A stretch of DNA of 64,000 bases from Plectosphaerella cucumerina (GCA_020746995.1 JAGPXD010000001.1:6138001-6202000), one strand, 5' to 3'; positions 21,096 through 32,319 are shown, numbered from the stretch's first letter. Translations and numbers: made by a program. Notes: generated from the sequence alone by a model not told the origin.

Positions 21096-23755
21096 ATGGG
21101 CCTGCTGAGCTTCCTCTCCTTGCGGAAACCGACAGATCGGCCATCACAGTCCAAGCCGCGCACTCTGGTGAAAAGCCAGGCATACGATACCTTGACGGTG
21201 CCCTCGGCCAGGACAAATGGTGCAGTTCTCCGCCGTTGAGTGGTGATTCCCTTCTACTAACACGAATGTGTTCAGGCTCATATCATGTCGTCGATAACGT
21301 CCCTATAGGGACCACCGCGGGGACAAAGGCACCCTCGCCCACCGAGCCCCAATCTCCAGTCGACGATGCCTCCGAGGCTTCGGCTCCGGCCCCGATCGTT
21401 CCTCGATTCCGCGAGTTCGCCGCAAACGTCGAGCGGCCCAGGACAGCACCCAACGGCGCCGGTGGCGGGTCCTACATGGCACCGCGGCGGATGCAACGAG
21501 AGTCTTTCAAGGCGCCTTCACTCGCCCCGAAGACCAGAAAGACGAAGCCGGATAGGATCATCACCATCTCTCAGCCCATCTCCAACCCCATCCTGCTATC
21601 GCCACAGCCTCGACTTCACTCGGACTCGACCCCTTGGCGATACCAGAGGACAAAGTCCACCTTGAGCATCAGCTCTGGCAAGGGCTTCATCGACCTGCTG
21701 GACGCCCAGTCGGAGCTGAAGCCTCAGGGGTTTCACACAAGAGTCAAGGCTGCCGGAGCCCGAGACTTTGGTGAGGATGTGGCGGATCGGAATCTGGGCG
21801 AGAACGGCATCGACATCTCGTCGCCGAGAGCCCAAGAGTTCTATGCCTGGTCCGAGGCCAACGCCCGTAACCGCTCCGAGGCCGCCCCCGCGCCAGTCAT
21901 CCAGCGGTCAAGATACAGCTCTGTCCACGACATTCTTCACGGCTTGCCAGAGGAAGAAGGCTCGGACCAGGATCTGCCCAAACCCCACCACCCCTTCATC
22001 AACGGCCTCGCTCAAAACCCGGCCTCGGCAGAGCCCGGCTCCGGTCCCATGGACGAACAGGAGGCGCGGTTGAGTCGCCACCTCTCCCAGAAGGATCGGG
22101 CCGGCAGACGGATGTCTTTGAGCTCGTACATTCCCTCAGCTCCGACGACAACGACCCCTACCCTCGCCCAGAGGCCTCAAAGCATGCACCGTCCCTCCAA
22201 GAGCATCAGCTTTTCGGGGTTGGACCGGTTCGAAACTCCAGCGAAGCTTCAGATCCCCACGGAAAAGTCTGGGTGGAGCAACTACTCTCACCTCCTGCCC
22301 AAGGGAGAGCCCGTGCCTCCGCCGTCGCCGTCCTTCGCCCGCGACTCTGTGGTCCTGGCCAGGTCCAACTACTCCCTTCCCACCAACTGCAGGACAACCG
22401 ACCGCGAGCGGCCGGCAACTTCGAAGTCGCTGGAGGAGGACGAAAGGGCCGAAGGACGCCAACAGCGTGGACGTGAGCGCGGAAAAATCGATGGCGCTCA
22501 CAACAGGCCACGCCGCCGCCAGAGTATTCACGGAAGCTTTGATGCAACCGACAGACAGGTGGAGAGGGAGCCCAGGCGACCCGGCACGGCAGGAGGCTAC
22601 ACCTCCAACTCGGCTCACAAGCTGCAACCTCTCCGGCATGAGACTGGGCCTCGCACTCGGCCTTCCGAAGGCTTGCAACACAACCCATATCGCAACACCG
22701 TGGGAGACGCAAGCTTTCCAAGGACGAAGAGCCTGGGCGCCCCCTACGACAAGTTTCGGCTAGACGAGATCTACGGGCATGTTCCCGTTCGCACCAGCAG
22801 CATCCCTCCTGCGACAGCCACGTCCACCGCGACAACAGCATCGAGCACGAGTTCCAGCATGTTCCCGCGCCCAATGTCTAGGCACACGCCCAACACATCT
22901 ATCGACCATGCGACCATCTCGTCCATCGATGGGCAGAGCCCCAGGTCACCGACCAGCAACGCCGAGGACGGGGGCTCTTACTGGGTTGCGATGGAGGATC
23001 ATGCCAAGGGTGCGAGGCGGCCGCTGGTATCGCCCACGTACGAGGTGGCGACCGCGTCCTTCCACTCGGCTTTCAACATCGACGACTACTTCTCCTCAGG
23101 CGACGAGGCTGACGACGCACCGCACGCCGGACCCCGGCGCCCGCGAGGGGAGGCAGAGACGGACCTGCTCTTCCAGGCCTCGGGTTACGGCGGCCTGCAA
23201 CTCCCGGGTCTCTACGACGCGCCCCCTGAGGAGGCGGCCGAGAAGAAGAGGAACAGCATCCACTCGAGGCGCCAATCGCGAAGCATCCTCACGGCGATCG
23301 GCCACGATGACGGTGACACGAGGCGAGACTCGTACGCCCCGGCCTACAGCCCCGAACTGGACGAGTACTACAGCGGCGGCCAGTACGCGAGGGGCGGCCA
23401 CGATGCGAACGAGCAGACTTTCCTCTACGACGAAGACGAGGAGGACGACGCGCCCGTCGTGTACCGCAAGGACCTCGCACCGGGCCGCAAGGGCACGACG
23501 CGGACTTCGGCGCTCGGCACGGGTCCGCACGAGTTCCCGGAGCCCATCGCCGAAGAGAACGAGGAGAGGGTGGATATTCGCACGGCGGTGCGTATAAGGA
23601 AGGAGGCCAAGGCGCGGAAGCGCGCCGAGGGCGAGAGGATCACGCGCGAGCGGATGAGCGAGATGCATAGGCTGGAGCAGCAGCAGCAGCAGCAGCACCA
23701 TCACCACGGCTACCACGCCGTGTCTGAGAGGCGGGCGACGGGACAAGTCGTGTAA
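21096..23755 (+). CDS. Conserved serine-rich, disordered fungal protein of unknown function
   Basis: Exon 1 (21096-21219) encodes MGLLSFLSLRKPTDRPSQSK; intron 21220-21275 has a GTGCAG donor, a perfect CTACTAAC branch and TTCAG acceptor. Exon 2 runs to 23755, giving 867 residues. The protein is mostly low complexity: many RxxS sites, Pro/Ser stretches and acidic patches (DEDEEDDAP). Local ordered-looking blocks are TKSTLSISSGKGFIDLLDAQ near residue 140 and FNIDDYFSSGDEADD near 640. The tail is basic and helical (VRIRKEAKARKRAEGERITR), then seven Gln encoded by a CAG run and a His run. No enzymatic motif is seen. The short hydrophobic N-terminus conserved with exon 1 may be a targeting element, but that is a guess. 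Confidence 0.8.
23675..23697 (+). repeat. CAG trinucleotide repeat (polyGln), within CDS
   Basis: Seven consecutive CAG codons followed by CAC/CAT codons give a Gln-His tract near the C-terminus of the serine-rich protein. Length variation between strains would be expected. Confidence 0.85.
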
Positions 23756-24103
23756 TACCACGGAGGATGGGCTTGCTATCCTTATTTTGGGGGGCTTGGC
23801 GAAAATCGGGCGGGTCGGGGGGGGGATTCGGCGTTGTTTTACAGCGGGACATGTTTTTTGCAGGTCGGGAAAGGGGGAATTGGCCGGTTGTGCCACCTGG
23901 GACTTTTTTTGTACGACTGTACATTTTTCTTCTCCTTTGTCAAATGTCGGCGGAGCTTGGAGTCTGGAGGATACCCGCCGGGCAAGGGTGCAACATTTAC
24001 GCTGGAGTATAGGCCGCGAGAGTACACTGCGTGCGGTATTATGGGAACTTTTTCTGAAGGCGATGCTACTACGATCTGGCGTGAAGGATTTGTTAAGAAG
24101 AAT
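23756..24103. other. Convergent 3' flanks
   Basis: Shared 3' region of the serine-rich gene and the Asteroid-like gene, with several T-rich runs on the plus strand around 23850-23940. No gene is seen. Confidence 0.55.
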
Positions 24104-25958
24104 TCACTCCTCGCTGAGAAGATCGAAGGGGTTCGAGGAGACACGCCTGGTTTTGGCCGCTGGCTCGGCCTTCTTCTTCTCTTGCTTGCGTTTTTTGCCG
24201 GTTGATTCTGGGGTTGCTGGGCCACTCCCGGAGATCTTCGGGATAAGGCCGGCGGCTTCTAGACGGTGGAGGGTTTCGATTGTGGAGGAGGGGGTGGGAT
24301 ACTCGGTCAGCGGGGGCAGACGCTTGTCGAGATGAGTCTGGAGTTTGAAGAGGAGCTGGGAGTAGCGCTCGGCGGGGTGGTAGGCTGGGCGGACGAGGGG
24401 GAGGATCTGGGCGAAGAAGCGCCACGAGTAGTAGGTTGCTTGGAGCTGGGCGGCGAGATGGACGGTGGTCCAGTCTGTGGGCGAGACTGATGACTTTGGC
24501 CGGGAGAGGAAGTCTCGCACGCTGGAGAGGAGCTTGTCTTGGCCAGCGTCGCCGAAGAAGATCTTTACCGTCTCGGCTGCGTTTTCAAAGTACAGCTTGT
24601 CCAGCTGTAAGTGGGCCACGAGGATGAACTCAGGATGATTGCCCATGGTCGTCGAGGTGTTGTCGAGGATGTCGACGAGGACGTCGAGGAGTTTGGGGAG
24701 GGACTGGTGCGGGTCGATGATGCGGATCTTGGTGCCCTTGCTCGCGACGTTGAGAGTGCGGCGAAACTCGCGGGCGTGGTCCCACCGCGGGGGGTAGCAC
24801 GAGTGGAAGACTGTCAGGGCGGCCTCGCGCACGTAGAGGGACTCCTGCCAGGCGCTGGTGCGGGCGGGGCAGTCGAGAAGCGTGGGGAGGAAGATGGAGG
24901 GTTCCTCGGGGGAGATCTCACGCCGTTCGTTGGAGAAAGTCACGGGGAGGATGCGATCTGTCAGGCTGATGGCTTGTAGGGCCATTTCTGAGACGCGGGG
25001 GTCGAGGTGCTCGCCGAGATGGCCGGCATAGCCTTTGGCCTCAATCATCATGCCCACGGCCAGAGGGGCGTAGGGTCTGCACCAACTTTCGAACGCTGCG
25101 GGTTTGGCGACCGGCTTGCCGCAGGTGTCGACGATCTTGGGGAGGGAGGCGTTGGGACTGTGAGAGAGCTCGTAGGCGAACCGGCGGAGACCGCCTTTGG
25201 CGGGGTCAATCTTCAGCCTCTTGGCGATGTCTGCCGGGGTGAATCGCGGGGTTGAGAGGGTCTGTGCGGGCGTACTGCCATCGTCGGGGGTCAGGACCTC
25301 GAGGCTCCAGAACATGATGACGGAGCCGGAGCCGAGGTCGTGGACGAGGAGGTCTGAGTCCGTCGTGGCGATGCACCCGCCGCGCTCGAGGGCATGCTGG
25401 GCGCAGTAGACGTCGGCCTCGCCCGGGACGAGGTGCAGGACGAGGCCGAAGTCGCTGGCGCGGAGGCCCTCGATGATGGCGGGAACGAGGAAGGCGGGGA
25501 TGTGGGCGGGCTCTCTGCGGTGGTCGGAGGCCTTGCGGAAGCCGGCGGTGGCGTCGTCCAGCTCGGCGACATACTGCTCCGGGCAGGAGCCGGGGTTGGT
25601 CTGGTGGAGGGCCCGGAGCTTCAGGGTCGTCTTGAGGAGCCTGTCCATGCGGACGGGGCGTTTTGACGGGGGTAGAAAGCCGTCAAAGTAGATTGCGGTG
25701 CTGAGAGGTGTTAGTATGTACGTGGAGACAGGATGAGGATGGGGTTTACATTTCTGCGCCATTGCGCTGGAGGGCCTCAAGCCAGGCGATGCAGGACTTG
25801 ACGAGAAGGGCGTGGGAGGGCTGGGCGTCCTGGCTTCGGGAGCAGAGGTGCCAGATATGGTAGGCTAGGGAGGGGCCGTCGATGATGAGAGACGTGCCGG
25901 GAAGGGGGTGGTCAACTGCATAAGGCTGCAGATGCGTAAGAAGATGTGGGATGCCCAT
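24104..25958 (-). CDS. Asteroid-like protein with XPG N and I domains
   Basis: Two exons (25958-25750 and 25700-24104) encode 601 residues; the intron has a TACTAACAC branch and CTCTCAG acceptor. The N-terminus MGIPHLLTHLQPYA with IIDGPSLAYHIWHL and, after the junction, ITAIYFDGFLP matches the XPG-N fold (acidic residues D of IIDG and D of YFDG). The I region HLVPGEADVYCAQHALE...CIATTDSDLLVHDL keeps the E/D and D/D pairs of FEN1/XPG nucleases. The C-terminal two thirds are specific to the Asteroid group, and the tail is Lys-rich (KKRKQEKKKAEPAAKTRR), a likely nuclear signal. Whether it cleaves DNA or RNA is untested for this group. It is divergent from PRS1 with 484 bp between starts. Confidence 0.85.
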
Positions 25959-26442
25959 TATGATGGAAGCCGAGGTGTTGGATATTCACACAATGAATCG
26001 AGGTATATTTGTAAAGTCCAATTGACCCATCTCTTGACCAGATTCCAGTGAGGGGAAGCTATGTAAGTTCATCGTCTTGATGGTGATGTTCAGGACTGAT
26101 GTTGAACTTGGGACAAATTCCGATAGAAGCATAGACCCAAATTGGACAGCTCAGTAGATGCATGCCGTCCCCGACACGGGCGAACTCGGGTATCGTGACA
26201 CAGTGCGATGCCGCGAAACGTGCCTGACGTCACAGCCCAACGGCGCAAAACGTCCACCTGACGCACTGTACCCCACTTGGTCGGGACCCTTCAGGTCATT
26301 TTTTGCTGATTTCTTTCGGAGCTTTGCCGAAACCACGCTCTCTCCCCTTCTCTCCCACTTCCCCCTTCTCCCAAGTCACAGTCAAAGTCCTCTCCCAACC
26401 CAGAGAGTCGCAGACGACGACGACCACAATCAAGCCACCACG
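25959..26442. promoter_or_regulatory. Divergent promoter region Asteroid-like/PRS1
   Basis: 484 bp between divergent start codons. It holds a perfect TGACGTCA palindrome at 26225-26232 and a pyrimidine-rich leader directly before the PRS1 ATG. Confidence 0.55.
26225..26232. promoter_or_regulatory. CRE palindrome TGACGTCA
   Basis: A full 8-bp CRE lies 211 bp upstream of the PRS1 start. ATF/CREB-type bZIP factors bind this sequence; use in vivo here is inferred. Confidence 0.4.
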
Positions 26443-28181
26443 ATGCGCGGCACCCTGATCTTCGCGGGCAGCTCCTGCCCCGTCCTGACGGGCCAGATTT
26501 GTGAGAACTTGGGCATGACCACCGCCGAGGCGGAGCTCACCCAATTTTCCAATGTAAGCTGAGAAAACACACACGCACTCGCGTCTCGCACCTCTACCGC
26601 TCCCCGGAGCGACCCAATGGCTCGGCCTGTTCTTCCTCGGTCACCGCCGCCGGCCTCCCCCCTTGCTTTCGGGCGCCGTCATGGCTTCTTGTCGAGACTG
26701 GCTGACCACAAATGCAAAGGGCGAGACCAGCGTGCGCATCCTCACCAGCGTGCGTGAGAAGGACGTCTTCATCGTCCAATCCGGCAGCCCAAAGGTCAAC
26801 GACACCATCATGGAGCTGCTCATCATGATCTCCGCGTGCAAGGGCGGTTCCGCGAACAAGGTTACGGGTAAGCGAACTTCCCCCAGGGGCGACACATGCG
26901 CCGATACCGGCTTATGACCTACCAGCGCTGACCATCCCGTCTCCAGCTGTCCTCCCATACTTCCCCTACAGCCGCCAGTCCAAGAAGAAGTCGCATCGCG
27001 GCGCCATTACCGCCCGGTTGCTGGCCAACCTGCTCACCATGGCCGGCATCAAGCACGTCATCACCGTCGACCTGCACGCCAACCAGATGCAGGGCTTCTT
27101 CAAGTGTCCCGTCGACAACTTGCACGCCGAGCCGCTCATTGCGCGCTGGATCCGCCGTAACGTCCCCAACTGGCGCGAGGCCGTTGTGGTGTCCAAGAAC
27201 GCCGGTGGCACCAAGCGAGTTACGTCGCTGGCCGATGCCCTGAAGCTCAATTTTGGCATGGTCACGACCGCCCGCAAGAAGAGGGGCGGCAACATGAGCG
27301 CCAGCGTCATCATCAACCCCATCAACGGCTCATACGCCCGCGAAACCCCTCTCGAAACCCTGGCGCCGCAAAAGACCAACGGCGCCAGCGAGACGGAAGA
27401 GGCTGCCCCAGCCCCTGCAGATGAGGGCCCGACCTCCGCGCCGAGACAGTCGAGAGTCCGCGCCGACACCACCGGCTCGCCCCAGCGTCTCGATAACCGA
27501 CGTGCCCGCGGTGCGGCCGCCTCAGCGAGACCCACGACGCCTAGGCAGAGTGCCAAGGCCGAAGAAGGGGAGGAGAGCGACTACGACGACGGCAGGGCTC
27601 ACGAGGTCACACAGGGTCGTCTGGTCCAGGGCCACATCGTGGACGACGACTACGCATCGCCGGCCACCTCCGTCGCCGACGGCAGCACCCGCGATGAACC
27701 TGACCCAATGACCATGTCCCACGCCTCGTCCTTCTTCGCGCCCGCGCACCACGCCCTCGGCGGCTCAGGCGACGCCGCCAACGAATCGGACGAGGAGGAG
27801 GACAAGCTCCAGGACCTCGAGCACACAATCACCCTCGTCGGCGACGTCAAGAACCGCACCGTCTTCATCGTCGACGACATGATCGACAAGCCCTCCTCCT
27901 GGATCGCCGCCGCCGAGACGGTCGTCAAAAAGGGCCGCGCCAAAAAGGTCTACTGCATCGCCACCCACGGCGTCTTTGGCGGCGACTGCCTCGAGCAGAT
28001 GCAAAAGTGCGAGTGCATCGACACCATCGTCGTCACAAACAGCTTCCCCATCCACCAAGAGCGCGCAAAGTCAATCTCCAAGCTCGTCGTCCTCGACCTC
28101 TCCTTCCTCCTGGCCGAGGCCATCCGCCGCAACCACTACGGCGAGTCCATCTCGCCGCTGTACCAACACGTCCTGGATTGA
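26443..28181 (+). CDS. prs1: Ribose-phosphate pyrophosphokinase, PRS1 type with large insertion
   Basis: Makes PRPP from ribose 5-phosphate and ATP for nucleotide, His and Trp synthesis. Exons 26443-26553, 26720-26867 and 26947-28181 give 497 residues; the introns have GTAAGC donors. Family blocks in order: IFAGSSCPVLTGQICENLG, SVRILTSVREKDVFIVQSG, LPYFPYSRQ, VITVDLHANQMQGFF, and near the end VFIVDDMIDKPSSW followed by YCIATHGVFGGDC and VVTNSFPI. An insertion of about 155 residues, Ala/Ser/Asp-rich and probably disordered, lies at about 218-373, as in yeast Prs1 (non-homologous region). The PRPP loop lacks the TGGT/TGGS of catalytic isoforms and has KPSS, again like yeast Prs1, so it probably works in a hetero-oligomer with other PRS subunits. 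Confidence 0.93.
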
Positions 28182-28938
28182 GGGTGCGGAGGTCAGGCGA
28201 ACGGAAAACAAAAAACACTCTCTTGTGTGACTATCCGCTCCTCCCTTGGGGATCGCGGCATTTCTAGCGAGGCGTACGGCGATGCTTTTTTAACGAACTT
28301 GGGTGTTCCCCTTATTTTTTGGGTCTTTACTTCAAAAAGTATCTTGGGATCGGGGGGCACGAGCGGCAGCGACAAACAGGCGCGCGCGCAGGTTATGGGG
28401 ACTGACAGAGACGCACCGGCAACGGGCGACGAGACAGATATCTAGACGAAATCACGAAGGCTGCTTCCCATCACCCCCCGGCTCTCCGTGGGCGTGTGAC
28501 ATGCTGCCTGGCCTTTTCAGGCTTCCCCTTCCCCAGAGATCTCCTCTCAGACGACCTCTCGCGGCGTCACCCAGCGGTTGCTCCCCTCGGGGAGCCAGGG
28601 CCAGATTCAACCCAGAATGTGCTCTGAACGGAACGCTGGGAAAGCGAACTCGAAGCAGGATCCTGCACTATAACGCACCTCGTCCAGGTTCTCCGACCGC
28701 GGCTTCCGGGCTGTATGGACGGGGGTGGCAGCAGGTCCTCTTTTCGAATATTTCTTTTTTTTCGTCTCATGGCGTTGACTCGATTTGACTTCTTTGATGA
28801 CGATGAATGTGATATTGATATTGACATGACGACAACATGCAGTTAGTTAATGATTTGTTTGATGCAGATAGTAATACAATTCATATTTCCACTTTCCCCC
28901 TCCACCTAGTCATACTCGTACATGTAACTTTTCTCACC
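28182..28938. other. Convergent 3' flanks of PRS1 and Cid1-like gene
   Basis: 757 bp with several T-runs and AT-rich stretches (28780-28900). I see no coding frame with protein-like composition and no structured RNA. Confidence 0.5.
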
Positions 28939-31900
28939 TCACTGGCTGTCCGCGAGCCCGTGAATCTCCGCGAGAAGCTCGGCAAACTCATGCGTGTTCT
29001 CCTCCGTCTTTTCCGTCTGGACGTCGGCGTCCTCGAGAAGCTCCTCTGGAATACCATGCTTGGACAGCGCGGGCCCGTCGGCGGTGGTGGCCCTGATGAT
29101 GCGCCAGGCGCGACGGAACTCGTCGCGGATGGACACGATGCCCTTGTGCGTGACGGTTCGGGCGACGTTGTGGTCGAGCTCAAAGGGGTCTTCGATGGCG
29201 AACAGGTAGCGGTTGCGGATCTCCTTGATCTCGCCGCCGCCGCCCGTGCTAACGGAGGCCTTGCCGGCGGAAGTCGGGTTCGCGTCCGTGGGCGAGCGGA
29301 TCGCGTCCATGGGTGATGGCAGGGGCGCACCGGGGTCGGGCGAGGCGCGGCCGCGGACCTCGATGACCGTCTTGGCGCCGGTCCAGCCCTTTCTCTGCTT
29401 GGTCACGATGCCGTGAGGTGTCCGGATGGAGATGACCTCGCGGCCCCAATCGAAGCCGTTGACGGTCGGGTAGGTCGTCATGTAGCCGTTCTGGGCGTAG
29501 TACTCGAAGAAGCCGCGAAGGAGGTGGCCGATGGAGTCGCGGTTGCCGTTGAGCTGGTGCGTGGCCGAGAGGTGCTGGATGGCGGCCTCGTCGCGCCAGA
29601 AGCCGACGAAGCGGCCGCGACAGGCGACAGTCTCGTCGAATGGCGGGTGTGCGGGAGTGCCGTCGGGGTTGAACTGGGGGATCAACCTGCCGGTGGCGTC
29701 AAGAGGCGCCGGTAGCTGAGGCCCCAGGGCCTGGAGGTTGGGGCAGACAAAGGGCTGGACAACGTTGACCAGGTAGTGGATCATCATAAGGACGTAGCCG
29801 TAGGAAGACAGGGTACCGCGGTAAGGGGTGTTGATGCCGCGCCTCTTAGCCCAGTGCTTGATGAAGAGGACCAGGGGCCGGACGCGGGGGTCGGTGTGCG
29901 AGTAGCATCGCAGGAGAGTAGTGTTCTGCAGAGCCAGGTGGGCCGAGAAGTTGATGTCGCACTGCACGCCGACGCCAGACTTGGGGAACTCAAGGGCATC
30001 ATTGTAGCCACGGGAAGCCTGGTTGACGGCCATCTTGGCGGGGTTCTTGAGCTGGGAGATGACGGTCAAGAGACGAGGGTTCGGCTGCGGCACAACGTAG
30101 TGCGGCTGTGATGGGACCCGGATGAGCGGCTGGTCAAGGATCGAAAGGTACTCCTCGATGTCATCCTTGAGTGCCGGGTCATACTGGTAAGCGTTCATCG
30201 CCTTCTCGAAATCCTTGGCGAGGCGCAGGCTCTTGTGCCTGCGGCCGACGTCGACGAGCGTCAGAGGATCAGGGCAGTTCTGCACAAACTCTGTAACCCG
30301 CCACCTCAGTTCATCGCTAAGGATGCCTGCCGCGTATTGATCCACCAGGTATCGTGAGAATTCCTCCGGCGTGACGTTGTCCTTTGGCTGCAAGTTGGCG
30401 ACGAGCTGGACCGCGCGCTGGTAGTACTCGTTGACAGTCTCCAAGCGCTGCTGCTTCAGCGTGTGGTACTGGATGGAGGGGGTCCTGGAGAGCTTGTCAT
30501 GCACGTGCTGCAGCTGCTTCTGGTACAGGAGCGGGTCGAGGCCGAAATCAGGCTTCTTCTGCAGCTCCAACCATTCGGCGATGGTGTTCTGTACAGCACT
30601 TTCCTGCTCTGGCCTCGAATGCCGGGCCGCGGACGCATGATACCATTGAATCATGCTGGCGCCTTGGACCGTGACGAGAACGCCGTGGAAGGTCCGCCAC
30701 TGGGGCCATTGGGACTGCGACCCCGGGTATTCGAGTGAGGAGGCCATGGAGGGATAGGACAGGACCTCTCCCTTGAGCGCCACATCGTACAGGCCGTAAA
30801 CAAAGGCTCTGCACATGCTAAGAAGTAGCTCGTAGTCCTGCAGTTGAAACTCTCGATAGTTGGAGAGGGTGATGTCGGAGCCGCCCATTTTCTGGAGAAT
30901 ACCCTTGGCGGCGGCGTGGTACGCGGCAAGGGGCTCGACGGATGTCTGCTTCAAGTTGGACAGGTGGTCGACAACCTGCTGCTGTCGTTGCCTCGATAGG
31001 GAGCGCTCACGCTCTTTGCGACTCAGTCGAGGGGCATTGGCCGCTTCTGGAGCATCTTCCTGGGCTCCAGTAGCTTTCGCTTGGGTAGCCATCTCAGTGC
31101 TTTGAGGAGAGCTGGCAATCTCGGGACTCTGAGCGGGCTTAATGGTCTTGGGGCTCTGGGGAGGCTTAGAAGCCTTGGGGCTCTGAGGAGGCTTAGTAGC
31201 TTTGGGGCTCCGAGGGGACTTCAAGGCCTTGGGGCTCATAGGAGGGCTGGCAACCTCGGGGGCGTCTTCGGTTCCGTTCTCCCACTTCGTCCTCGTGGCC
31301 ACGAGGGCATGCATGAGAAGCGGCGGGGGCCTCTCGCACACTTTGATGATGGGGACGCGAGTGTTGGTCAAGAGCCGGGCACCATAACCGTGTTCCAAGA
31401 AGGCCTTTTCAACAAGTCTGGGGACTTCCGAGTCGGCGTCGTAAGGCTGCGGTTCAGAAAGTGGGGAGATGAGGCCCAAGTCCATGTCGGAGGCCTTTGT
31501 GGCGAATCCGGATGCCAGGCTGCCGAAACATTTGAGAGCCATGGATTCGGGGATGAAGTCTTGCCGGCCATGATCCCGAGTCTCGTGCTCAGTGATGACC
31601 TGTCGGCAGATGCTCTCAATCTTGATGCGGAACGATTCCTTCTCCGCGATTTCTGCCCGCTCAATCTCTGCATCGACAACTAAGGTTTCGCAGAGTCCAT
31701 TCAGTAAGTTCACCTGGGCACCAAAGTCTTCGGGGCGGCTGGCCTGGGCAGCTTGGCCTTGATGATTATATAGGCCGCCCCGTCCACGTCCGCGAGGTCC
31801 TCCCGGTCCGCCGCGGCCAGCAAACTGACCATGCATACCGTAGTGGCCCCGGCCAGACTGCTGATTATGGTGTCCCTGGCCCCGTCCTTGATGCTGGCCT

Positions 31901-32313
31901 TGGTGGCCCTGGTGGAATGATCCATGGGGAGCGAAAGAGGCCGGATGCTGGCGGCCCTGGTCTGCGTGGTGGAAATCGTTGCGGTGGCCTCTGGGCGCAT
32001 ACCCTTGGCCCTGCTGTCGAGAAGACCACTGATCGGCGGGGCGGGTGTCGATAGGAATAGAGAGTTGAGCGTTCATCTGACGGCGCTGAGCTTGGTTGGG
32101 TCGCTTGCCGCGTGATGCCTTTGCATCGGCATGCGCATGGTGACCAGGGGCTCCAGCTTCGAGATCATGAGCCGAGGCGGCGTTTCCTTCCATCTGAGAA
32201 CCTGGGTGAGCGGCGCCTTGAGGGTTGTGGCCGAGAATCATATTGCGCAGCCGGTCCTCAAGGGGGCCATCCTGGGCAAGCCCTGGAGGGCCGCCAATGA
32301 GCCTCGGATCCAT
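28939..32313 (-). CDS. Cid1-like nucleotidyltransferase (non-canonical poly(A)/poly(U) polymerase) with split palm domain
   Basis: One long frame of 1124 residues from ATG 32313. The first 190 residues are low complexity, with His/Gln and RGG-type repeats (FAGRGGPGGPRGRGRGG), suggesting RNA binding. The pol-beta signature CFGSLASGFATKASDMDLGL begins near residue 263 and gives the first two catalytic Asp. The third comes far later in VGVQCDINFSAHLAL (about 784). A region of some 430-450 residues, including a Ser-Pro-Lys repeat and a helical part, is inserted between VPIIKV and that strand. PAP/25A-associated features follow: FIKHWAKRRGINTPYRGTLS, GYVLMMIHYLVNVVQP, and IEDPFELDHNVARTV with a downstream basic helix. 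It probably adds A or U tails to RNA 3' ends; the nucleotide is not predictable. An in-frame upstream exon is likely (32366-32569). Confidence 0.88.
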   Translation of the reverse strand: MDPRLIGGPPGLAQDGPLEDRLRNMILGHNPQGAAHPGSQMEGNAASAHDLEAGAPGHHAHADAKASRGKRPNQAQRRQMNAQLSIPIDTRPADQWSSRQQGQGYAPRGHRNDFHHADQGRQHPASFAPHGSFHQGHQGQHQGRGQGHHNQQSGRGHYGMHGQFAGRGGPGGPRGRGRGGLYNHQGQAAQASRPEDFGAQVNLLNGLCETLVVDAEIERAEIAEKESFRIKIESICRQVITEHETRDHGRQDFIPESMALKCFGSLASGFATKASDMDLGLISPLSEPQPYDADSEVPRLVEKAFLEHGYGARLLTNTRVPIIKVCERPPPLLMHALVATRTKWENGTEDAPEVASPPMSPKALKSPRSPKATKPPQSPKASKPPQSPKTIKPAQSPEIASSPQSTEMATQAKATGAQEDAPEAANAPRLSRKERERSLSRQRQQQVVDHLSNLKQTSVEPLAAYHAAAKGILQKMGGSDITLSNYREFQLQDYELLLSMCRAFVYGLYDVALKGEVLSYPSMASSLEYPGSQSQWPQWRTFHGVLVTVQGASMIQWYHASAARHSRPEQESAVQNTIAEWLELQKKPDFGLDPLLYQKQLQHVHDKLSRTPSIQYHTLKQQRLETVNEYYQRAVQLVANLQPKDNVTPEEFSRYLVDQYAAGILSDELRWRVTEFVQNCPDPLTLVDVGRRHKSLRLAKDFEKAMNAYQYDPALKDDIEEYLSILDQPLIRVPSQPHYVVPQPNPRLLTVISQLKNPAKMAVNQASRGYNDALEFPKSGVGVQCDINFSAHLALQNTTLLRCYSHTDPRVRPLVLFIKHWAKRRGINTPYRGTLSSYGYVLMMIHYLVNVVQPFVCPNLQALGPQLPAPLDATGRLIPQFNPDGTPAHPPFDETVACRGRFVGFWRDEAAIQHLSATHQLNGNRDSIGHLLRGFFEYYAQNGYMTTYPTVNGFDWGREVISIRTPHGIVTKQRKGWTGAKTVIEVRGRASPDPGAPLPSPMDAIRSPTDANPTSAGKASVSTGGGGEIKEIRNRYLFAIEDPFELDHNVARTVTHKGIVSIRDEFRRAWRIIRATTADGPALSKHGIPEELLEDADVQTEKTEENTHEFAELLAEIHGLADSQ
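31100..31260 (-). repeat. Tandem Ser-Pro-Lys repeat inside the Cid1-like CDS
   Basis: About seven copies of a roughly 24-30 bp unit encode variants of KPPQSPKASK in the insertion of the Cid1-like enzyme. Each copy carries SP or SPK, the consensus for proline-directed kinases such as CDK. Confidence 0.8.
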
Positions 32314-32319
32314 CTGAAG

